From Solanum dulcamara (taxonomy: Eukaryota > Streptophyta > Magnoliopsida > Solanales > Solanaceae): a DNA stretch of 64,000 bases. Position numbers and translations under genes: made by a program. The stretch lies in contig NC_077243.1 in assembly GCF_947179165.1 (NCBI RefSeq), forward strand, positions 32,936,001 through 33,000,000, given 5' to 3'. How positions within the stretch are numbered: position 1 is the stretch's first letter; the number at the start of each line of letters is the position of its first letter. Below the pieces are notes generated by a model that searched no databases, was not told the origin of the DNA, and saw only the letters and a list, made by a program, of their open reading frames with translations. Of this stretch, positions 10,800 through 22,849 are shown in pieces.

Positions 10800-11162
10800 C
10801 TTGACAGGATATGTGTCCAAAATCCTATTGGCTCAGTGTGATATTTTATTGTATATTCTAATGCGTTTTTTGTAATTTACGTCTTCTTCATTCATGATAG
10901 TGAAATTTATTCTAGTCTTTAAATTATTCCTTTTAAGTCACTTATATCAAGAGTTATTACTTCTACTTGTTCTATTATTTTTGTTAGTACTTAGTATTTT
11001 TAATTTCTAATTTCTTGGATTTTTCAATTATTATTTTAATTAACTTTTCTATTTCAATTTTTGTAGGTATTTTCTCTAAATTAAACTTTGAGTTTAGATA
11101 TTGAATATTTTTATCTATTTCAATTTCTTGCGATTTTAAGAAATTAAAATTTTGTTCCGGTC
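10800..11162 (-). pseudogene. EPRV ORF1, 3' portion, left of the LINE
   Basis: On the minus strand the viral part of an open frame runs from about 11162 to 10984, with a Lys/Glu/Ile-rich, coiled-coil-like sequence (EQNFNFLKSQEIEIDKNIQYL). Its first ten codons, further up to 11196, are antisense LINE sequence. The AT-rich composition and codon use match the viral sequence right of the LINE (16866-17645), so one gene appears to be split by the LINE. The product of caulimovirid ORF1 of this type is poorly characterised. Stops follow after 10984, and the strand of viral reading switches by 10790. Confidence 0.5.
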
Positions 11163-14100
11163 TATCTAAAATCACTGATGACCAAGAAAACACCATTCAA
11201 GGTGATCAAAACATAGCTATTGCTGCCAGTGAATACTTTGAGAAGATATTTACTGGAAAAGAGGATTTGATCAATGAAGATATCCTAAAATGCATACCCA
11301 ATACCATCACAGCTCAGCAAAACCAAATTCTTAATGCTATGCCTACCAAGGAGGAGTTGAAAGCTGTTGTATTTTCTCTCAGTGATGTGTCTGCTGCAGG
11401 TCTTGATGGATTTAAAGGCAAATTCTTCCATACTTGTTGGGATATTATTAGTGAAGATTTGTTAAACTTAGTAAAGTACTTTTGTTGTGGACATTCTATT
11501 CCCAAGTTCATCACACATGCTTGTTTGGTTCTACTCCCAAAAGTAGCCCATCCTAATAAACTTTCAGATTTCAGGCCTATATCACTCAGCAACTTCACCA
11601 ATAAAGTGATTTCTAAATTCCTTTACCTCAGACTAGCCCTAATTCTCCCTCAGATAATCTCTGAAAATCAGTCTGGGTTTGTACAGGGAAGAAGCATTTC
11701 TGAACATATTATGTTAGCACAAGAGATCATTCATGGCATCAAAAAACCAAAGATTGGAGACAATGTTGTTATCAAACTAGACATGGCCAAAGCCTATGAC
11801 AGGGTGTCTTGGTCATTTATATGTCTAGTTATGAGAAGAATGGGTTTTGGAGATGTATTTATTGACATGGTTTGGAGGTTAATGGCTAATTACTAGTACT
11901 CAGTTATTGTGAATGGAGGTAGGCATGGTTTCTTTCATTCTATAAGAGGCCTCAAACAGGGAGATCTTTTGTCTCCAGCCCTATTTATTTTAGGTGCTGA
12001 GGTGCTGTCAAGACTACTCAACAACCTTCATCAACACTATTTGTACACAGGCTTTCACATGGAGAAGAAGGGTCCTTCAATTAATCACCTGAGCTTTGCT
12101 GATGATGTAATTATTTTCACTTCAACCTCTAACTTTTCCCTCAAGCTGATCATGAAGACTATGCAGCTATATGAACACATATCAGGACAGCTTATTAACA
12201 AAGAAAAGAATCAATGTATGATCCCTCTGAATACTGATCCAGCTATTATTGAAAGGGTAACTTCTATCACTGGTTTCAAATCAACTCATGGCCCTATTAC
12301 CTATTTAGGATGTCCCTTATATATTGGGGGTCAAAGAATCATTTACTTTACTAGTATGGTCTCCAAAGTGATCTCCAGGATTAGAGGATGGCAGACCAAA
12401 ATATTGAGCTATGGGGGAAGAGCTATTCTTATTAAGTCAGTGTTGCAATCCCTTCCAATCCACCTGCTGTCAGCTATCACCCCTACAGTCACTACCCTTA
12501 AACAAATTACAAGCCTTATGGCAGATTTTTTCTGGGGCTGGGACAAAGAAAAGAGAAAATACCATTGGGCATCCTGGGAGACACTCAGCTACCCTGTGGA
12601 GGAAGGGGGTATTGGTATGAAAAACATACAACATGTGTGCTTGGCCTTGCAATACAAACAGTGGTGGACCTTCAGGTCCAAGAAGACACTATGGGGAGAA
12701 TTCTTAAAGGCTAAGTACTGCCAAAGAGCACATCCAGTGATAAAAAAATGGAATACAGGTCAATCTCTTATGTGGAAGCATATGGTGGCAAATAAAATGA
12801 ATATTGAGCCTCATATAAATTGGCACATCAATTCAGGTACATGCAGCTTTTGTGGGATGATTGGATGGGTATAGGACCCCTAGCTAATCACAATAGCTAT
12901 CTACCAAGGCTCAATAATACTACAGTCTCTGAATACCTGGAGAATGGGGAATGGAATATGCAGAAAATTAGAAAAGATGCCCCTCCTCAGCTGGTGCAGC
13001 AGATACTTGGCACTGATATTATCTACAAACACAACATATCTGATCAAGCTTGCTGGAAACTGAATTCTCATGGTGGCTTCACATGCAAATCTGCTTGGGA
13101 ACAAATCAGGGAGAAGAAAGCTAGGACCTTAATTGATGGCAACACTTGGCACACCAACATTCCTTTCAAAGTTTCCTTTCTACTTTGGAGAGCTCTCAGA
13201 TATAAGCTGCCCACCAATAATAAACTTGTCCAGTTTGGAGTAGCACCAGCAGCATGCTCTTGTTGCTACAGACCTGGATTGGATGATATAGAGCACATAT
13301 TTGCTTCTGGAGATTTTGCCAAGCATATTTGGCAACAATTCTCCAGTTCCTGGGGGATCCTGCATGACACAATGTCCCTGAGATGCATCCTAATGAAGTG
13401 GTGGACTTCCAAGCCCAATAATGATGTCCATAAGCTCATGTTGCAGGCCACTCCTACCTTTGTTTGTTGGCATATATGGAAGAATAGATGTGCAAGCAAG
13501 TATGGAGGAAAGAAATTTAGTGTTACTAGAGTTAAATTCTCCATAGGTAAGGATCTATACATGCTGATAAACAATGCTTACCCCTACATTAAGTGGCCAG
13601 AGAGCTGGAAGGAGCTAGTTACTATGGTAGAACAATGCCAGCATGATATGAGAGTGATCAAAGTGGTGTGGATCAGGCCTCCACCTTCCATAGTGAAGTT
13701 GAATACTGATGGAAGTGCACTAGACAACCCTGGGAAAATTAGAGCAGGGGGAATATTAAGAGATCACAATGGGAACTTAATATATGCCTTTGCAACTCCA
13801 TTGGGACAGGGTACTAACAACCAAGCAGAGGTGCAGGCAGCAGCTATTGGCATCAAATGGTGTCTCCAACATGGCTATAATAGAGTGATATTGGAAGTTG
13901 ATTCAGAATTATTGACCAAGTGGCTGAAACAAGATATCAAACCACCTTGGAGCATTTACAAATATGTTGCAAATTTGTAGTCTTTGGTCCAGCTTTTGGA
14001 ATTCTTCCAGTGCATACACATATTCAGAGAAGCAAATCACCCTACAGATACCTTATCTAAATGCAGCCACATGTTCAATAATACACAAAAATTCTACAAC

Positions 14101-14205
14101 TTACAGCAACTGCCAAAAGAAACCAAGGGTTACTTCAAGATGGACAAGCTAGGACTGGCAAGTTTCAGAAGGAAAAGCCTAAAAAGGATCAAACTATCCT
14201 CTTGA
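11163..14205 (+). pseudogene. LINE ORF2 remnant: reverse transcriptase, zf-RVT and RNase H
   Basis: RT motifs in order are LSDVSAAGLDGFKGKFF, LLPKVAHPNKLSDFRPISL, SGFVQGRSI, KLDMAKAYDRVSW, GLKQGDLLSPALF and the catalytic SFADDVIIF (FADD at 12095-12106). A TAG at 11894-11896 interrupts the frame where a Trp is usual. A frameshift lies near 12820-12874. The second frame (12820-13980) carries the Trp/Cys-rich zf-RVT region (FKVSFLLWRALRYKLPTNNK ... CSCCYRPGLDDIEHIF) and the RNase H-like domain (LNTDGSALDNPGKIRAGGIL, then NNQAEVQAA and EVDSELLTKWL). A TAG at 13978-13980 cuts it before the last conserved stretch, REANHPTDTLSK. It copied LINE RNA at the target site; this copy has at least three lesions and no endonuclease. 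Confidence 0.9.
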
Positions 14206-16862
14206 CTGATCGCATTCCCAATGTGTAATAGACTATTTACCTGTATTTTGTTTTACTTCTTCTTATTCCACCTAGTTATTTCCTATTGTAAGGGGAGAGT
14301 CTCCCTTGTTTATTGCTTCAGTAGAAATAATAACACAATGCTAGAAGTAAAAGATAGAGTAGGAGTGCCCTCTTGTGTGGAAGCCTTGTGCAGGTACTCT
14401 ACACATCTGCACCCTCCAAGAACAAGAACTTCCACCTATCACAACACTCAAGAGCATACAACAACAACAACCCAGACCAGCAACACAACATCACGACATG
14501 GATCCACACTCAACAGCCATCAAAAAGGAAGCTTAAGTTCCAATTCTGTTTACTGTTGGGTGTCTCATTGGCAGGTATCATGCAACTTTGAGCCATATGG
14601 TGGTGTTGCAGCAGCTGAGCCTGGAATTCATGCAACACCTACCATCTACATACATACAACAACTCCACAACAGCACATGGAGCAACTACAGTACATCAAC
14701 AGTAGGTGGAGGCTCATTCAACTCTAGGAGTTCCCTTCTTGTTGGTTTTAATTTTGCAGAAACAATGTTTAAGGACAAACAACCCACCATAGACCTGCAT
14801 CAATTGCAAAAACTCCATTACATCAGCAGAAGTGAATGCCACTAATCATCATCAGCAGCAACCTAACAGCAACAGCAGAAGCCAGAGGCAACCACCAACA
14901 CTCACAAACTGCATCATGCAACACCAAAAGAACTCCAAATTGGGCAAGATTACAGCAAATACACCTCTTGTAGAGCCCAAGAAGTTTCAACTCAAATGGA
15001 TAAGTAGAGACGTTAGTCGAGCGACCTTGAAAAAGTTGGCCGACTTAAGTCTCATAATGGAGCAAGTCTCAATTTGGAACTTCCAACTTGTGGAAAAGGC
15101 CTCCAAAAGTTGCAGGACAACAGAAAATACAGTAATTGCAAAGACCAAGAAGTTTCAACTCCAACGAACAATCGAAGACGTTAGTCGAGCGACCTTGAAA
15201 AAGTTAGCCGATTTAAGGTTTGTGCATGTTTATTTTTGGTCTTGCTGGCTTGGTTCTATGCATTTACAGATAGCTGGAGGTACACTAAATCATGTAACAC
15301 TTGGAGACATGTTCACAAGACACAAGACACAACAACTCCAACAACATGCAGCATACAAGGAGAAACTACATGCCCACAAAGGACATTCAGAACTACAACA
15401 TAGTTTTTGCTGTGCAGAAGTCTTGGAAGTACTTTTCCTCTGGTTCTTTTACTTGTGCAGGTACAATACATAATTGAAATCTCCAATAACATGGTCTCCA
15501 GCATACAACAACTCACTAGAACATAAAGCAACATCAACACATACCTGCAACAGATGGGCTACAGCAGCAGCAACAGCAGTACTATATTTTTGTTCCCTGT
15601 TGTGTGTCTCTTTGTGCAGGTACAACTGCTTCAACACCAGTAAGAACATGAGGAGCTACAGTCTCAATAATTAGTCCATCCACAGCAACTATACCTTAAC
15701 CACAGCAACTTGGGGATTTCTATTTTTGTTTGTGCCTATTGGTTTTTTGTTTGGTTGGCTTGGTTTTATGCATTTGCAGGTAGCTGGAGATACATTAAAT
15801 CAAGTAACATTTGTGGATACAAGACACAATACACAACACCTCTAACAATATGCAGCACCCAAGGAGATTGCAGACTTGCAGGAATCAGCAGAATTACAAC
15901 TCTTAATGGGGCTCTCTATTGCAGGATACCTCCTACAATGCATGCAAGTAATAAAGAAACTAACTAGAGCTCCATTACAAACTGTCTTCTGCTGGCTACT
16001 ACAATCACAGCAACACTGGAGTACAACAACCTGGAAGCCCTCAAGATCATGCACACTGCTATTGCAAGCTGCTACTTACTTGCTGAGATGCAATCTAGGG
16101 ACACAAAATGCAGCCAAGCACTTGGACATCCCAGCTGTATCTCCAACATTGTGGATGCACTGCTTCAGCATTTGTGCCTCATTAGTTTTTTATTGCAGTT
16201 GGATCTCCAAGAAGCAGTTCATCCATAGCTGCACCACTTACATCCGCTACATACAGCAATTCAGGACCATATCATCCTCAACAACAACTCCAAAGATGCT
16301 GACTGATACAGCTCCAAAGCTGCTGACTGTTACACTTCTTTTCAATTTTCATCCTCTATACTTGCTATAATCATGATCTTGAAGTTGATGCATCCTTCCA
16401 TCTGGACTCACTTGGTACGACAAGACGAGAAAGGGCAAAGATGAAAAGAGCTTCTTCACCCCATGTGAGATAAAAGGTTCATATACTTGTTCTTCTTCAA
16501 TTTAGCTATGTATGGTACGTAGAATAGTTGAATAGGACTAGTGTAGGTTACTTTCTTGTCTTCTCATGGAAGGGGAGAGTCTCCCTCATTTATGCTTTCT
16601 TAGTCGACTTGTATCGGGAGGAGTCCTCTCATAGGTTTACTGCTTTCTAGTTATAGATAGCTCCTTTTGCTACGGGGATGAGTTAGCCGACCTTAATAGG
16701 TTAGCCGACTTATGAACCAACATAGGATCGGAGGTAAGGTTTATGTCCCCCTTCTTGTATTTTTCTATTTTATTTTTATGTTAAGGCTTGGGGGTGATGC
16801 TCAACCCCTGACTGTGCACGAGAGGTGGGAGCCTCGTGTAGGGTCTGTTCCCATAAAAAAAA
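14206..16862 (+). repeat. LINE 3' untranslated region with internal duplications
   Basis: The 2.65-kb tail is CA-rich and carries short open frames with no domains. Three pairs of internal repeats are visible: a segment around GGGGAGAGTCTCCCT at 14290-14306 and 16570-16586; a block with GACGTTAGTCGAGCGACC at 15008-15050 and 15177-15220; and a block with GGCTTGGTT at 15245-15300 and 15755-15815. Pyrimidine-rich runs ending in GCAGGTA recur about five times (for example near 14390, 14575, 15458, 15618 and 15777). The end (16740-16862) has the form typical of plant L1-type LINE tails and finishes with eight A's. Confidence 0.65.
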
Positions 16863-16865
16863 GAG

Positions 16866-17645
16866 TAATCTATATTGCTTCTAAGAGCCTTGTTACAGTT
16901 CTATCTTATTGTTGAACTTTATCACAGAAATTTATTATTAAATCTACTAAAGTATTATACTGTTTATGTTTAGAATGTAATATATGTTCTCCTTTTGCAA
17001 AATTACACTTTATGATATTATTTTCATGTATCGATGTGTATTTTTTTAGGATGGATTCGTAGATCTAAGTATTCAAGGTGTTTTAGAGGATCTATTTTGT
17101 TATCGTAGAGAACTTGTAATCTTACAGGTCTTCTTGTAATATTCTATTCTATTAGTACTGTATCCTATATCTAATTCTATGTTATTGATTTCTTTTATTA
17201 GATTTTCCCGATGTCTTTTAAGAGATTTAGCAAACGAAGTTGTAAATATTTCTTTACCCAATTTTTCCTCTATCCAAATTAAATGTTCCTTTAATCTTTT
17301 TATAGATTTTCTAAGCTCGAATCTATATTGTATTTACTCGTAAAGCCAACTATATCTCTATTTATGTATTCAAGAGGCATAAATGATATTAGCCTAAATG
17401 AACTGTCTGAAGGATATTCTGGTAATGTCTAATTCTGACTTCGGAATTGACTATGTTTCTTTCAATATTATCTAATTCTCGTTGTAAATATATTTTTTGT
17501 TCTATCGATGTATCTTCTTCTAGAGATGAGTAGATTTGTCTTAGATTATTTTCTGTTTTCTTTAATTCTGACTTGAGATGGAGTTCTTGTTGAAGCCACT
17601 AATGTAATTGTCTTATTCTTTGAAACAAAGGTTGATTTTGCATTA
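16866..17645 (-). pseudogene. EPRV ORF1, 5' portion, right of the LINE
   Basis: On the minus strand an ATG near 17643 opens a frame rich in Gln/Glu/Leu with heptad spacing (SELKKTENNLRQIYSSL), suggesting a coiled coil. There is an in-frame stop after about 14 codons. A shift near 17430 leads into SFRLISFMPLEYINRDIVGF. Further on, toward 16920, a segment with HSKHKQYNTLVDLIINFCDK is readable. It lies directly downstream of the putative viral promoter and leader, the expected place of the first viral gene. The gene is then cut by the LINE at 16862. Its function is not known to me. Confidence 0.5.
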
Positions 17646-17772
17646 ATTTTACAGGTTAATCTATCGTTATTTGTTAAGAAGTTAAGAGGTTAACCATATA
17701 CTGAGGGTAAAATATTATAAATCAAAACATAAAGAGATTTACAAGATAATTTACATGAAAGTAATGAAAATA

Positions 17773-17857
<85 letters not shown>
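17773..17857. repeat. Trinucleotide microsatellite (TTA)n / (TAA)n
   Basis: About 28 units without interruption. It lies inside the viral leader between the putative promoter and ORF1. Open frames over it (poly-Tyr, poly-Asn) are artefacts of the repeat. Its perfection suggests recent slippage and probable length variation between individuals. Confidence 0.97.
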
Positions 17858-17859
17858 TT

Positions 17860-18369
17860 GGGGGGCATCAGGGTATAAAACATCATAAAGACTTACATGA
17901 TTTGAATGAGAGAGGTTTCCTTTTCGGGAACCCCGGAAGAACTTTGTAAAAACTTGAGATTTTACTGGAACACACTTATTATTATACAAGCAGGATTACA
18001 CACCAAAGGGAATTGGTTTTTGGGTAGGAATATTAAACATTAAGGAAGGGGGAATATGTTGTGAGTTGGGAATTATCAGTTGGTTTCTTCTAATTTTTGT
18101 CTTTATTGTACATACAACCCTCTATTTATAGGCATAAGGGAATAGATCTAACGGTTTTAAACAAGCAACGTGGCCTTTAGATGAGAGGTCGACACATTAC
18201 GATAAGATTCTCAATAATGCAAGTCGGGTGCGTAGTAGACTCCATCGTCACCTGCATTATTAATATCTTTCTTTTTGATTGACAGAAGACAGACCCGTGA
18301 TTGAACAGCTTTTCCCCTTTGGTGGGTAGTGATAAAGCAAGCGCACTTACACGAAAAATGTGGGCATAC
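17860..18369 (-). promoter_or_regulatory. Putative EPRV promoter and leader region
   Basis: On the minus strand TATAAATAG (18130-18122) is followed by AATAAA (18107-18102). Upstream lies a stretch with a TGACG-type box (about 18255-18240). Downstream is a 400-base leader with no coding sequence before ORF1. This is the arrangement of a caulimovirid intergenic region, where one RNA start and one polyadenylation signal lie close together. The viroplasmin remnant ends on the far side of the gypsy B insertion (32556), so the insertion struck just upstream of the promoter. I did not find the usual tRNA-Met primer site here, which weakens the call. Confidence 0.5.
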
Positions 18370-21300
18370 TATCACAACTCGATTTTCCTCAGGTTATGAT
18401 GGCACCTACTATAACCCATCAGTAGGTAAGCCAACCCATAAACCCAAAACGTTAAGTAATGGGTTTGAGGGCGAAAACTAAACAAGAGTGGCGAATTATA
18501 AAAGTAAGCAGAATGACTAAGCGGAAGTAAACCAAAACATGATATAAATAACTAAAGATCTCTCTCAGAACCTGGAAGTCACAAATATAGAGCTGATACA
18601 AAATAAAAGATGAGTACAAGTCTCGAAAGTGAAGCAGAAATATATACAACAATTGGTTAGTCTCAAAAGGCAAAAGACGGGTCATCCATACTGAAGGAGA
18701 CAGAAATGATCCAAAAATGCCAAGTGCTCACCCTAGTCTGTGAAGCTGACTAAAACAGGCTCGATCTATCCACGATGGTAACTGGTGCTCGGTCCTATAT
18801 CACGAAAGTAGATGCAGAGTGTAGTATGAGTACCAAGACCACAGGTACCCAATAGGCATCATAGGCTGATTGACTAGAAAAGGTGAAAACAATATGAAAA
18901 AGAGGAATAAGCCTAAATAGGAGTCAACATAAGCATCACAAGGGAAAAATGTACTATCTATGAGAAATACAACTAACTATACCCAACTGGGCCCCCATAA
19001 GCCCAGCCAAGACACTCGTACACAAGTTAAATAAAAACCCGAATGAACTCCCATAAGCTCGCCGAGTACACAGAATAGCTACAACTACCAAGGCTGGGAA
19101 CCAAGAATCTACGATGTCAGGAACCGAATTACTGTATCATTTCCAAAATCAGAATCTTCAAGAGTCAATGTACTAGGGGTGCCTTAGGGGTCGAGGCCGG
19201 TATGGAACCCAGATGCTCTCTCGAATGTCCAATGTGGCCAAAACCGAGACTGGGTACCCGAATAGTGGTCATAATACATCACTGCAGACGAGGTTGGGAT
19301 TGGGTATCTGGATTCTCGTCGTAATACATCAATATGATCAAGGCCAGGACTGGATACCCAAATGTTGTCATTCTAATAAGCCGGTAGAGGCTGGAGCTGG
19401 GTACCCAGATGCTCTCTGATAATTCAGAATAGAGGCCGAGATTGGGTACCCGAACGCTCAAAGATAATTCATCCCCTGGTATCAAATATTCTCTTTTCCA
19501 ACTAGACAACAATAGTTCCAATAATCTCCTCCCCAATGTGTCAACTCATATGCTGCCAAAACTTAAACTAGAGCCGAAGTTAAATGATCACGAAGTCTAG
19601 TATTATCGATGCATCTCAGATTCATGATTATACCGAGTTATCAATGAGGGTGTTATTAAGAGCAAGGGCATCACCTAGCTAAGGCCAACTACCAGGAACT
19701 AGTCCTCTACTCCATTCTACAAGGATCTAAGTCTGTTAGAGCGACGCCGGGGTAACTAAAGCAGGTTTACAACCTATACTAAGGACAACATACTCCACAA
19801 TATCAGCAACATTCTCATTCAACTCTTATTATAATATTAACAATTAACTATAGGACACGCATACTTCTAAATACCCCAAAAAAAACCTATAATAAGTCTA
19901 AAGCATGATTTCTAACACCTAAGATATACCATCAAGCTACCCAACCCAAATTCTAGTTATTTCAACATGTTTTCACACATTTCATCTCAATCTAAAGAAA
20001 GGAAAGCCATAGCCTACTTGTAGTCTGAACACACGAGCTCCAAATCACAATGACAGAGCCTTTCCCTTCCAAGCAATCTCGGAATGCTGCTACACTATCA
20101 AAAATAGAAGTACAAAGTTGATACAGTCATTTAGACACTAATTTCATAATTTTTGGAAATGGACCAATTTCAGGGTCTAAAATGGAGAATGTGGGATCCA
20201 CATCCAAAATTCTAGTTTTCACCCCCAAAATAAGTTCTAAACATCACTTCAAACTCATAAATTAGATTTATAACACAATTCGATGTTAAAAATAACGAAG
20301 ACGATCAAACAATCAATTTTCACATTTTTAAACTAAGAAAACAAACAAGGAAGCCTCTTTAAGCGTTGATTTCTCAAAAAAGAAACTTTCTCAATCAAAA
20401 AAATTATATCATGACATTCCTTGTGAGAAATCCCACAATCTAGCCTTAAGAATCACTCAGAATGGAGTTATATTGACAAAAATACACTCTTCCAAAATAA
20501 AACTTTGAAAATCACTAAATCTACAGCTAAGCATCAATTTCTTACCTCGAACGTTGTGCCAAAAGCATATTCCAACACTCCACGAGGTTCTCCTCAAAAT
20601 TTCATGCAAGATAGCCACTGGAATCATCCAAATCGGAGTCAAAATGAACAAGAACTATCCCTTCAAAGATCAACACAATTCTAACTCGAAAATGTAACAA
20701 CCAGCTGCTAAATTCGATGTTTTACCTCAAACGAAGCTTCCCCTCGAGATTATGAGATCACCAAAAAATTTCCCATGAAATTCTCTTGAATTTGGACCTT
20801 TAGATCATCAAATTTGAGCTTGAAATGAAAGAGAAATTGAGGTATGAAGTGAAACTAATTTCCAAGTAAATGCTGAAATTGGTTGCTTTAGTAGAGGCGA
20901 GGGTGCACCAGATACGGTGCACCAGCGCACCACCTATTATGCCCCGTACTTTTGTACTATGAAACACTTCTTAAACTTCTTAAAAGTTGCCCTATGACCC
21001 AGATTATCTACAACCTTACCAAATAACTCCAAGAAAGGAAGAATGTGATGCCCCATAAGAGGGAAGATTAGAAATAAGTCTAGAGGGACTTGGAAGGAGT
21101 TGGGGGGACAAATAATGAGTCGTGGTACGCAATCTACTTACGTAAGTTATCCACTTGGATGTCCTACATACTTAAGTTACTTGAGTACACGTCGAGCTTA
21201 AATAGTGAGAAATACATAAGCTCTTAAAGTGAGACGAGATTACGAACCCACGAAAGAGGCAAAAAGAGGCGTAGCACCTACTTGGAAGAAAGCAGGTGAT

Positions 21301-21406
21301 GTACCTACTTGGACCAAATAAGTGACACACCTACTTGGGGTGGGTATCATATGGACATGTGGCATCCTAGGAGAGGTTGCATGGTTGAGGTGGCCCAACG
21401 AGGGCT

Positions 21407-21486
21407 TGACACGTGTCACATTAGGGGATGACACGTGTCACCCTTAGGGGATAACATGTGTCACCCTTAGGGGATGACACATGTCA
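21407..21486. promoter_or_regulatory. Four-copy array of TGACACGTGTCA (G-box type) palindromes
   Basis: Two perfect TGACACGTGTCA palindromes (21407-21418, 21429-21440) and two with one change (21452-21463, TAACATGTGTCA; 21475-21486, TGACACATGTCA) are spaced 22-23 bp apart, joined by CCCTTAGGGGA-type linkers. CACGTG with a TGAC flank is a strong bZIP (G-box/ABRE-like) site, and the spacing is about two helical turns, so the sites share a face of the DNA. A TATA-like sequence follows about 20-30 bp downstream. I infer U3 enhancer activity of the LTR. Confidence 0.7.
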
Positions 21487-22849
21487 CCTCCTAAGGAATA
21501 ATATATACATGTCATTTGAAGACTTATCTTCATTTAACTTCAGATTTTAACTTAGAAAATAAGAGAGAGTTGAGAGAAACCTAAGGGAAAGAGAAGAAGG
21601 AGCTACGAGTAGAGCAAAACAAAAGGGTTAGTCCCGATTTTGTTCAGTGAATTAATTATTTAAGGTATCCTACAGTGATATAGCGGTGTTTAATAATGTA
21701 AATTATTGGTTTGGGGTAGCAAGGAAAGGTAACAAACAGTCCGCTAATTTTTAGTCGCATTAAGGAACTTCCGAGGCTAGTTTTTGTAAGTTTTGAACAA
21801 GGTAAGTTCTTCCCTTTCAAGGTGGATTTAATCATGTTGATATGGGGTGTATTAAAGGTGTTAAATAAAGTTGAAATTACGAAAAATGTATAAGTATTCT
21901 TGGCGTTAGAAACAAACTAAATTAAAGTCGTTCTAGCCAAATTAAAGTTGTTAAGGTTGTACAGTGTTGTTGTGATTGTGGCGTTATCTTTGGAGATGGT
22001 TTTATGGCATGTTGCAGGGCTGGAACATTGGTAAAAAGAGGAGTGGGTGCTTCTGGTTGCAGGGACCTAATCCTCCATTCCGCGTGGTTAAAGATTTTAT
22101 GAATTAATGATTGAAAACCTTATTTTGGTATCGTAGTTTTAAGCGAGTTGTTTGGAGTTTGTTCTGCGTAATGTTGAAGTGGTTTATTTATATATGACTA
22201 TTGAATGTTGTTGTTGGTTGGATTTAGTAATTGAGTATGTAGTTGGAAGTTCGGATAGGGAAATTTATAGGGGAAATGCTGTCCAATTTCCGTTAACTTC
22301 TTAACCAAGTAATAAACTACTTGAGAAAGGCCTAAGGAAATGATTCCTATGGATACTTGGTTATAGTTTGAGAAGCTGGAAGGTTGAAGGTTATTAATGT
22401 TAGTATTACCTTCGTGTTAAATAGGTTCAGGAGGCAACGAGGCAAGAGTGGTTATGATTACTCGATAAGAGGTATGTAAAGCTTATCTCTTCCTTTCTTT
22501 TGGCATGTCTTCAAGTTAAGTTATGTATGATATGAGCTTGGAGGTCATCCCATTCCTAAGTTCTATATATAACTCATGACTCGTACTACTCATGAATGTT
22601 AAAGGCCCTATAAGAGTAAAAGTCTCTAATTACATAAACTATATGGCATCGCCCTGACACATGCTTCTGATGCATGAGACTTCACTCGATATGATTTTTA
22701 CTGACCGTTCGAGGATACTTAAAACGACTACTACCCTGATCTTCAAGTGATGGTTCACTTGATTACTCGGTTGGGCCTCGGATGGTAATTTAGTTACATA
22801 TGATTATGCGCTACCTTGCTCACGCATACTGTAATATATCTTGCACCGA

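Larger units (their letters stand above)
11163..16862 (+). mobile_element. LINE (non-LTR retrotransposon), 5'-truncated, with long 3' UTR and poly-A
   Basis: The element contains reverse transcriptase, a zf-RVT-type domain and an RNase H-like domain on the plus strand. A 3' untranslated region of about 2.65 kb follows and ends in an A-run at 16855-16862. The endonuclease part is missing: the coding sequence begins abruptly near 11163, next to minus-strand viral sequence, as expected for a truncated reverse transcript. The same viral gene type resumes on the minus strand after the poly-A, so the LINE inserted into the endogenous pararetrovirus, antisense to it. A convincing target-site duplication was not found; only a TCTAT is shared near the two borders. 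Confidence 0.88.

Noticed and set aside
14221..16370. Series of 60-210-codon frames in the LINE tail as host genes
   Set aside because: Thr/Gln/His-rich, overlapping in several frames, no domains; explained by CA-rich LINE 3' UTR sequence.
11150..16880. Target-site duplication of the LINE
   Set aside because: Only TCTAT is shared near the two borders, which is not significant in AT-rich DNA.
17690..17989. Poly-Asn / poly-Tyr open frames over the TTA repeat
   Set aside because: Produced by the trinucleotide microsatellite; no codon bias or domain outside it.
18000..18369. tRNA-Met primer site of the pararetrovirus
   Set aside because: No stretch matching TGGTATCAGAGC was found on the minus strand in the leader; the nearest resemblance near 17870 is too poor.
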